DNA of 60,463 nt. Source: an uncultured Prevotellaceae bacterium (GTDB lineage: Bacteria > Bacteroidota > Bacteroidia > Bacteroidales > Bacteroidaceae). Location: the NCBI GenBank assembly GCA_900318685.1, contig ONLL01000023.1, forward strand, positions 1-60,463. Direction: 5' to 3'. The notes under the pieces were generated by a model. It saw only the letters and a program-made list of their open reading frames with translations. It was not told the DNA's origin and made no database searches. Below are positions 54,729 through 60,463 of the stretch, piece after piece. Each line of letters begins with the position of its first letter. Positions within the stretch are counted from its first letter, which is position 1. Made by a program: the position numbers and the translations under genes.

Positions 54729-57617
54729 TTACCTGCGACGGTCGCGATTGCCCCATTTATTGTCGTAGCGGCCTTCGGTATCGACCTTTCCTCCGAACAT
54801 GTTGAGGCGATAGCGCACGTGGAGCATGGCATACGAGTTGATGCTGTTGTAGCGGGTGTCGCTGCGTCCATTGGCTCCCACCCAGCGCTCGTAGTTGCTC
54901 TGCTGACCCAGCAGGTCATAGAAGTTAAGTGCCACGACCAGCGTCTTGCTCTTGAGGAAGGTTTTGGAAATCTGTCCGTTCCAGATCAATTCGTTGGTAT
55001 TCGACGAGGGGTCGTTGTATCCCCTTCGGCTGTTCTCGTGGATGTTGGTGCTTATCTCGAAGCCAGCCGGCAGGTGCACCATCACCTGTCCGCCATAGCT
55101 GAACTGCCAGGTGTCGAGGTTGGCATTGGGCTGCAGCTCGTTGCGCGAGTGCTGGTAGTTGACATTACCGTCGAGCGTCACCTCGAGCCAGTCGTTGCGG
55201 AAGCTGGCATTCAGGCGCTCGTTGACGTTGGTCGAACGGGTTGTGTTCTTCTCTGCGTCAGCCTGTCGCTGGGCCACATAGCTCACATAATTATTATAGC
55301 GCACACGCGTGTCGGTGCCGATATTCCAGTGGGCAGTAGAGTCGAGGGCGGTATTGAAAGTAAAGCCTCCGTCAGCATTCCAGTTGCCGTTGATGTTCTC
55401 TGGCCGTGAGATGCTTCCACCCGTTGTGGCATTATAGCGCACGAGGTTGGAGATGCTGTTGCGCGTGGTGCGCCAGTTGCCATAGAGCACGATGGAGCGC
55501 TTGTACTTCTGGATATAGTTGTTGTAGTAGATGTTGAGCGAGTTGGTGAACTGCGGCTTCAGTCCGGGATTACCCTGGGTGATGTAGAGGGGATTGGAGT
55601 CGTCGGTGATGTCGAGCAGCTGGGTGATGTCGGGCTGGCGGGTGTCGCCACGATACTGCAGGCGGATGCTGCTCTGCTCGCTGAACTTATAGCGGAAGTT
55701 GAGCGTCGGCGTGAGGTTGGTGACGTTGCGGATGGTGTCGACGTAGCGGCCGCGATAGTCCTGGATGAAGTTGGAGCGCTGGGGCTGGATGAGGAAGCCC
55801 ACGTTGTAGTCGTACTCCTCCTGCCAATGGCGCAGCATGAGACGCACGTTGTGGGTGTAGTTCTTGTACTCGGAGAAGCGGCTGAGCGAACGGTCGAGAT
55901 AGTTGTCGAGCTTACCCTCTACAGGGTCCAGCCATTCTCCCCACTCCCGATAGACGGGCACGATGCCAGAAAAGATATTGACTGGCTCATGGCTGAAGTC
56001 ATAGGTCTGGCGGTCGCTCTTGTTCTGGTTGTAGCGCAACTCATAGCTGGCCTGCAGGTGGGCTCCCTTCCAGAGGGGCTCGCTGTAGTTGGCGCTGACC
56101 ACATAACCGCTGTTGTCGCTGGGGGTGGTGTTGTAGCGGGCGGTGAAATAGGTGGAGTCCTCGCCGGCCTGGTTCTTGATACGATAGAGGTGCACCTCGT
56201 TGTTCGAGGCGTTGCGCTGGCGGTTTTGGCCCATGCTGCCTTCCAGTCGGATGGTGATGTTCCTGCCTTTGGCATTCAGGCGCCGATAGAGCTGGAGCGT
56301 GGCCGAGGCGTTCTTGTTACGACCATAGCTGAGGCTGGCATTCTGATTGTGGTTCACCACCTGGTCGTTGGCATGCATCCTGGCGATGGCATCGGGCTCC
56401 AGGGGATCGACGACAGAGAGATAGGGATCGGCATTGAAAGTAGCCGACTGCGAGCGTCCGATACCGTCGTTGGTTCCCATGCTGCCGTTGGCCCTCAGCA
56501 TGATATTGCTCAGGGTGTCGGGTCTCCATTCCAGTCGCATGTTACCGTTCCAGTTGTTGCTGCGCGAGAGGTTGATGGACTTGCTGTTGGAGAATGTGCG
56601 ATACTCCTGGCTGTAGAAGTTCTCGCTGGCATTCTCGTTCTGGTTGTCACCATCACGATGATTCCAGCGTACGCTGGCGTCGACCTTCAGTTTATCACCG
56701 TCATCATAGTTGAAGTTGGTGCCCAACATCTTGTTGGCATTCAGGCCGCGACGGTTCCACCAGCCTGCATTTTCCTCCTTGTTATTGGCATTGCCCATCA
56801 GCACCAGGCGGGTCTTGTCAGTAAAGCTGCTACCCATGCCACGAGAGGCATAGCGATGATGGGTGCCGCCACCCAGGTCGAGATTGGTCATATAACCTCG
56901 GTTCATGCCTTTCTTAATGGTAAAGTCGAGCACGGTCTCCTTGTTGCCATCCTCAATGCCGGTGATGCGCGACTGGTCGCTCTGCTGGTCGTAGAACTTC
57001 ACGTTCTGGATGATGGAGATGGGCAGGTTCTTCAATGCCGTCTCAATATCGCCCAGCATAAACTCCTTGCCGTCGAGCAGGATCTTCTGCACTTGCTTGC
57101 CATTGATGGTGATGTTGCCGTCCTCATCGACCTCTGCGCCAGGCATACGCTTGATCAGTTCTTCTATGGCCGATCCCTCAGGAGTGCGGAATGCCTCTGG
57201 ATTGTAGACCAGTGTGTCCTTGCGCACCACGACCTGAGCAGCACGACCTGTGACGACAGCCTCCTTCAGTGCCACCACGTCGGGCGACATCCTCAGCTCG
57301 CCCAAGTCCTGGTTGCGGTCGTTGCGCAGGGTCACCTCACGCTCCATCTTCTGATAGCCCACGAGGGAAATCTTCAGGCGGTAAGTGCCGTTGGAAGGGG
57401 CCTGGATAGAGAAATTGCCTTTTTCATTGGAAACAGTTCCTCCCATGAACGTACTGTCGGATGCCAAGAAAAGCTGGATGGTGACGAGTTCCATAGGTTC
57501 ATCTGTCTCCCTGTCGGTCAGATGGCCACTGATGGTCAGCTTGCTGTTCGGCTCCTGGGCATGAACACACATTTGAACAGCCAAAAAGACCATCATCAAT
57601 GTCAATAAATACTTCAT
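54729..57617 (-). CDS. TonB-receptor-like outer-membrane beta-barrel protein
   Basis: A 962-residue protein starting MKYLLTLMMVFLAVQMCVHA. It has an N-terminal carboxypeptidase-regulatory-like domain (~24-105, ISGHLTDRETDEPMELVTIQ), then a plug-like region (EEGSAIEELIKRMPGAEVDE-type, here PEGSAIEELIKRMPGAEV; then KILLDGKEFMLGD), then a large barrel. It belongs to the outer-membrane beta-barrel family related to TonB receptors, but no SusD partner is next to it, so the substrate is unknown. The ATG at 57617 matches the signal peptide; a TAATTTTG box lies ~30 nt upstream. It is divergent from a GH97 gene. Confidence 0.85.
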   Translation of the reverse strand: MKYLLTLMMVFLAVQMCVHAQEPNSKLTISGHLTDRETDEPMELVTIQLFLASDSTFMGGTVSNEKGNFSIQAPSNGTYRLKISLVGYQKMEREVTLRNDRNQDLGELRMSPDVVALKEAVVTGRAAQVVVRKDTLVYNPEAFRTPEGSAIEELIKRMPGAEVDEDGNITINGKQVQKILLDGKEFMLGDIETALKNLPISIIQNVKFYDQQSDQSRITGIEDGNKETVLDFTIKKGMNRGYMTNLDLGGGTHHRYASRGMGSSFTDKTRLVLMGNANNKEENAGWWNRRGLNANKMLGTNFNYDDGDKLKVDASVRWNHRDGDNQNENASENFYSQEYRTFSNSKSINLSRSNNWNGNMRLEWRPDTLSNIMLRANGSMGTNDGIGRSQSATFNADPYLSVVDPLEPDAIARMHANDQVVNHNQNASLSYGRNKNASATLQLYRRLNAKGRNITIRLEGSMGQNRQRNASNNEVHLYRIKNQAGEDSTYFTARYNTTPSDNSGYVVSANYSEPLWKGAHLQASYELRYNQNKSDRQTYDFSHEPVNIFSGIVPVYREWGEWLDPVEGKLDNYLDRSLSRFSEYKNYTHNVRLMLRHWQEEYDYNVGFLIQPQRSNFIQDYRGRYVDTIRNVTNLTPTLNFRYKFSEQSSIRLQYRGDTRQPDITQLLDITDDSNPLYITQGNPGLKPQFTNSLNIYYNNYIQKYKRSIVLYGNWRTTRNSISNLVRYNATTGGSISRPENINGNWNADGGFTFNTALDSTAHWNIGTDTRVRYNNYVSYVAQRQADAEKNTTRSTNVNERLNASFRNDWLEVTLDGNVNYQHSRNELQPNANLDTWQFSYGGQVMVHLPAGFEISTNIHENSRRGYNDPSSNTNELIWNGQISKTFLKSKTLVVALNFYDLLGQQSNYERWVGANGRSDTRYNSINSYAMLHVRYRLNMFGGKVDTEGRYDNKWGNRDRRR

Positions 57618-57643
57618 TTCCTGTCTTTGTATCGAATTGGGTG

Positions 57644-57651
57644 CAAAATTA
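57644..57651 (-). promoter_or_regulatory. Promoter -7 box for the outer-membrane protein gene
   Basis: On the - strand TAATTTTG matches TAnnTTTG and lies 26 nt before the ATG at 57617. Confidence 0.5.
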
Positions 57652-57721
57652 CACTTTTTCGCCCAAAATGAACACATTAGCCCTCTTATTTAATACAAAA
57701 ACACTTTAATAAATGTAAATA

Positions 57722-57762
57722 GCCAAATTATTTGGCCATTCCAAAAGAAAATGCTACCTTTG
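57722..57762 (+). promoter_or_regulatory. GH97 promoter with an upstream palindrome
   Basis: TACCTTTG (57755-57762) lies 31 nt before the GH97 ATG. GCCAAATTATTTGGC (57722-57736), a 15-bp palindrome, covers the -33 region between the two divergent promoters, a plausible operator site. Confidence 0.55.
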
Positions 57763-57793
57763 CACCCTAAATAATTATAAAAGAACTACTGAC

Positions 57794-59806
57794 ATGAAGA
57801 AAAACGCTCTCACAACGCGCATGCTGATGATCGCATGCCTCGCTCTCATCACGCCTTCCCTGGGTATGGCACGCGAAGCCTCCATCACCTCACCCAACGG
57901 TAAACTGACAGTAACCATCAATGATGATGGCGGAAAGGCACGCTATACCGTCAACCTCGAAGGAAAACAGATGCTGATGCCCTCAGACTTAGGATTTAAG
58001 GCCAACTTCGGCGATTTCACGCAAGGGCTGAAGATTGTCAGCACAAAGGCTGAACAGGTGGACAAATGCTATGAGATGCGACAGGTGAAGCAGTCGCACA
58101 TGCACTACCAGGCTACGCTGCTCACCCTCGACTTCGAGAATGCCCAACGGCAGAAGATGAGCATGGAGTTCTCTGTGTCGGACAACGACATCGCCTTCCG
58201 CTATCTCATCCCTCGCCAGCGCAACGACAATCCCAAGAGCGCTGTCATCCTCAGCGAGGCAACAAGCTTTCTGATGCCCGAAGGAACCACCACCTTCCTC
58301 ACCCCACAGAGCGACCCGATGATAGGATGGGAGCGCACCAAGCCCAGCTACGAAGAGGTGTACAAAGCTGACGCTCCCATGACCCAACGCTCACAATATG
58401 GTCATGGATTCACCTTCCCCTGCCTGTTCCGTGTTCCGTCTGTTGCTGTATCACAGCAACCGTCGCAACAGGCCGACAGCTGGGTCCTCATCTCCGAGAC
58501 TGGCGTATCTTCAGCCTACTGCGGCAGCCGGCTCAGCGACTATAATGCTTCAACAGGCTACACCATCGCCTACCCTATGGAGGGTGAGAACAACGGCATA
58601 GGCTCGTCGACACCAGGCATCGCCCTGCCAGGATCGACACCTTGGCGCACCATCACCGTGGGATCGTCGCTCAAGCCTATTGTTGAGACTACCATCCAGT
58701 ACGATGTCGTAGAACCGCTTTATGAGCCTTCCATCAATTATGGTTCTGGCCGCTATACCTGGAGTTGGCTCATCTGGCAGGATAACTCCATCAACTACGA
58801 CGATCAGGTGAAGTTCATCGACCTGGCCTCGAAGATGGGATTCGAATTCTGCCTGGTCGACAACTGGTGGGACCAGAACATCGGACGTGAGCGCATCGCA
58901 GAGCTGTCACGCTATGCCCAGTCCAAGGGTGTTTCGCTGATGCTTTGGTACAACAGCAACGGATTTGAGAACGATGCTCCGCAGACGCCCCGCCAGTGTA
59001 TGAACACAGGTATGGCACGCGACCGAGAGATGGCCTGGCTGAAGAGTGTAGGCGTGAAAGGCATCAAGGTCGACTTCTTCGGAGGCGACAAGCAAGAGAC
59101 CATGAAACTCTATGAGGATATCCTCTACGATGCTAACCGCTACGGCATACAATGCATCTTCCACGGATGCACGATGCCCAGAGGATGGGAGCGCATGTAT
59201 CCTAACTACGTATCGTCAGAGGCTGTGTTGGCCAGCGAGAACGTCTACTTCAACGAGGATGCAGCCCGCCGACAGCCCTTCGACCTGACGATGCATCCCT
59301 TCTGCCGCAATGCCAGCGGTACGATGGACTGGGGAGGCATCATCATGAACAAGTATCTGTCGAAAGACAACAAGAGCCGCCACACGCGCAAGACCACCGA
59401 TATCTTCGAGATGGCATCGGGCATCACCATGCAGGCCGCCATCCAGTGTGTGGCTATGCAGCCTAACAATCTGACGGAGAACGAACTGCCAGAGCTTGAA
59501 CTCGACTGGCTCAAGGCTATGCCCACCACCTGGGATGAGACGCAATTCATCGACGGCTACCCTGGTCGCTATGCCGTGTTGGCACGCCGTCACGGCGACG
59601 ACTGGTATGTTGCAGGCATCAGCGCACTCAAAGAACCGCTGAAGCTCACGCTCGACCTGCCCATGTTCACTGCCGGCTCACAACTGAAATACTACGTCGA
59701 CGATCCCAAGACCGGCCAACCCGTGCTGACCACCTTAAAGGTCGACAAGAAGGGAAAGGCAAAAGTGGAGATTCAGCCCAATGGAGGTCTCATCATTCAG
59801 AAATAG
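57794..59806 (+). CDS. Glycoside hydrolase family 97 enzyme (SusB-like)
   Basis: The 670-residue secreted protein starts MKKNALTTRMLMIACLALI. The N-terminal beta-sandwich (~30-280, ITSPNGKLTVTINDDGGKA) and the (beta/alpha)8 barrel (EFCLVDNWWDQ, then GIKVDFFGGDKQETMKLYED and FHGCTMPRGWERMYPN) fit GH97. The family holds inverting alpha-glucosidases (SusB) and retaining alpha-galactosidases. The Asp in KVDFFGGD and Glu in SSEAVLASEN look like the retaining type, but I cannot be sure. A small C-terminal domain follows. The last 26 nt overlap the next gene. Confidence 0.88.
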   Translation: MKKNALTTRMLMIACLALITPSLGMAREASITSPNGKLTVTINDDGGKARYTVNLEGKQMLMPSDLGFKANFGDFTQGLKIVSTKAEQVDKCYEMRQVKQSHMHYQATLLTLDFENAQRQKMSMEFSVSDNDIAFRYLIPRQRNDNPKSAVILSEATSFLMPEGTTTFLTPQSDPMIGWERTKPSYEEVYKADAPMTQRSQYGHGFTFPCLFRVPSVAVSQQPSQQADSWVLISETGVSSAYCGSRLSDYNASTGYTIAYPMEGENNGIGSSTPGIALPGSTPWRTITVGSSLKPIVETTIQYDVVEPLYEPSINYGSGRYTWSWLIWQDNSINYDDQVKFIDLASKMGFEFCLVDNWWDQNIGRERIAELSRYAQSKGVSLMLWYNSNGFENDAPQTPRQCMNTGMARDREMAWLKSVGVKGIKVDFFGGDKQETMKLYEDILYDANRYGIQCIFHGCTMPRGWERMYPNYVSSEAVLASENVYFNEDAARRQPFDLTMHPFCRNASGTMDWGGIIMNKYLSKDNKSRHTRKTTDIFEMASGITMQAAIQCVAMQPNNLTENELPELELDWLKAMPTTWDETQFIDGYPGRYAVLARRHGDDWYVAGISALKEPLKLTLDLPMFTAGSQLKYYVDDPKTGQPVLTTLKVDKKGKAKVEIQPNGGLIIQK

Positions 59807-60463
59807 CCTTCGCTGCAGCCTGTTGGCCTTGGCTGCTGGAGCGTGGACTCTTTCTGCGTATGCTGACGGGACATCTGCTCTCTCCGATGGAGACAGGGAT
59901 TTATGTCCCATTGTAAAAGTTAATGCTGAGCGTCTGCCCGAGCTGAACATTCCCCGTGCCGGCCACAACATGTTCTATGCAGGCGATGAGCTGACGGTGG
60001 TGGGTGGACACACCATAGGCTTCAAGCCCACAGCTACGGTAGAATACTACAAGGACGACCAGTGGCATCAGCTGCCAACAGAATACCCCCACGACAATGG
60101 CCTCGCTGTGCCTTTGACGTCGGGAAAGGTATTGCTGGCTGGCGGTCACAGTGAGCCTATAGGCATAGGGCAGAGCTTTCTGGCTGAAAGTTACGACCCA
60201 GCCTCACACACCTGCACAGGCTTCAGCAGCCTCTACACCAAGCGCACGCTGGCACAGGGCATCGAGCTCGACAGTGGTCGCGTGGTTATCGCAGGCAATC
60301 ACTTTCATCACGATGCTATTGAATTGTTCGATGGCAAGAAGACCTTCTCGCTGGCCAAGGAGGTGGCCGTGGAACGCATGTGCCCCTATATCTTCCGCAC
60401 ATCTGATGGCGATGTCATCATCTTGGGGGCTCACGACACCCGCTACCAGCCTGTGGGCAGCTC
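59781..60463 (+). CDS. Exported kelch-like protein, 3' end outside the window
   Basis: An ATG at 59781, inside the end of the GH97 gene, opens a frame that runs to the window edge (227 codons). It begins MEVSSFRNSLRCSLLALAAG, a signal peptide, then has beta-propeller-like repeats with paired Gly-Gly motifs: ELTVVGGHTIGF, KVLLAGGHSEPIG, RVVIAGNHFHHD and VIILGAHDTRYQ, each about 45-50 residues apart as in kelch domains. The C-terminal domain, which would show its function, is not visible. The overlap suggests it is co-transcribed with GH97. Confidence 0.75.
   Translation, partial: MEVSSFRNSLRCSLLALAAGAWTLSAYADGTSALSDGDRDLCPIVKVNAERLPELNIPRAGHNMFYAGDELTVVGGHTIGFKPTATVEYYKDDQWHQLPTEYPHDNGLAVPLTSGKVLLAGGHSEPIGIGQSFLAESYDPASHTCTGFSSLYTKRTLAQGIELDSGRVVIAGNHFHHDAIELFDGKKTFSLAKEVAVERMCPYIFRTSDGDVIILGAHDTRYQPVGS

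Overview
The window looks like chromosome from a Prevotella-type member of the Bacteroidales. The reasons are promoters of the Bacteroidetes form (a TAnnTTTG box, most often TACCTTTG, just upstream of many genes), paired TonB-dependent receptors, BspA-type leucine-rich repeats, GH97 and GH89 glycosidases, and secreted proteins that end in a short Tyr-x-Leu-x-Gly-x-Arg ... Gly-x-Tyr-Ile ... Asn-Gly tail. The genus is an inference; no rRNA gene is present.

Positions 1-6800 are an eroded accessory zone. It holds the remnant of a TOTE-type helicase, the remnant of a Bro-N phage antirepressor, a frameshifted BspA-like surface gene, three direct copies of a structured ~145-bp repeat that sit at the gene breakpoints, a 36-bp perfect AT palindrome, a 74-bp direct repeat and a possible small gene or structured RNA.

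Positions 6810-26361 are a cobalamin locus. On the + strand four fusion enzymes (CobJ-CbiC, CbiE-CbiT, CbiG-CobM, CbiJ-CbiD) carry most corrin-ring steps. They converge on a - strand operon (cbiA, pduO-type adenosyltransferase, cbiP, cobD, cbiB) followed by the binding protein and permease of a vitamin B12 importer. Divergent from cbiA, a cobalamin riboswitch precedes a TonB receptor, a CbiK-like chelatase made as an exported lipoprotein, and a second TonB receptor. No CbiL, cytoplasmic cobaltochelatase, BtuD ATPase or CobU/S/T/C is visible here.

Positions 26521-39832 hold housekeeping and signalling genes: pheT, yebC, two tandem acyl-CoA synthetases, a large secreted protein and an SpoIIE phosphatase/RsbW-like kinase/STAS partner-switching set. 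Positions 39971-49442 are a likely operon with an alpha-N-acetylglucosaminidase (GH89), a GH2 beta-galactosidase, an HGSNAT-like membrane acetyltransferase, a lipoprotein, an SDR oxidoreductase and a small exported protein. Then come aldA, a repeat-filled gap, a secreted repeat protein, panE, a TonB-type outer-membrane protein, a GH97 glycosidase and the start of a kelch-like exported protein cut by the window end.

The most unusual feature runs through the whole window: short tandem arrays with a strict period of 7 bp (sometimes 8), each with its own unit sequence. They fill entire intergenic spacers, contain the stop codons of four genes, and lie in frame inside pheT and twice inside the GH89 gene. 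Two of the in-gene arrays share an identical 11-nt leader and the same layout.
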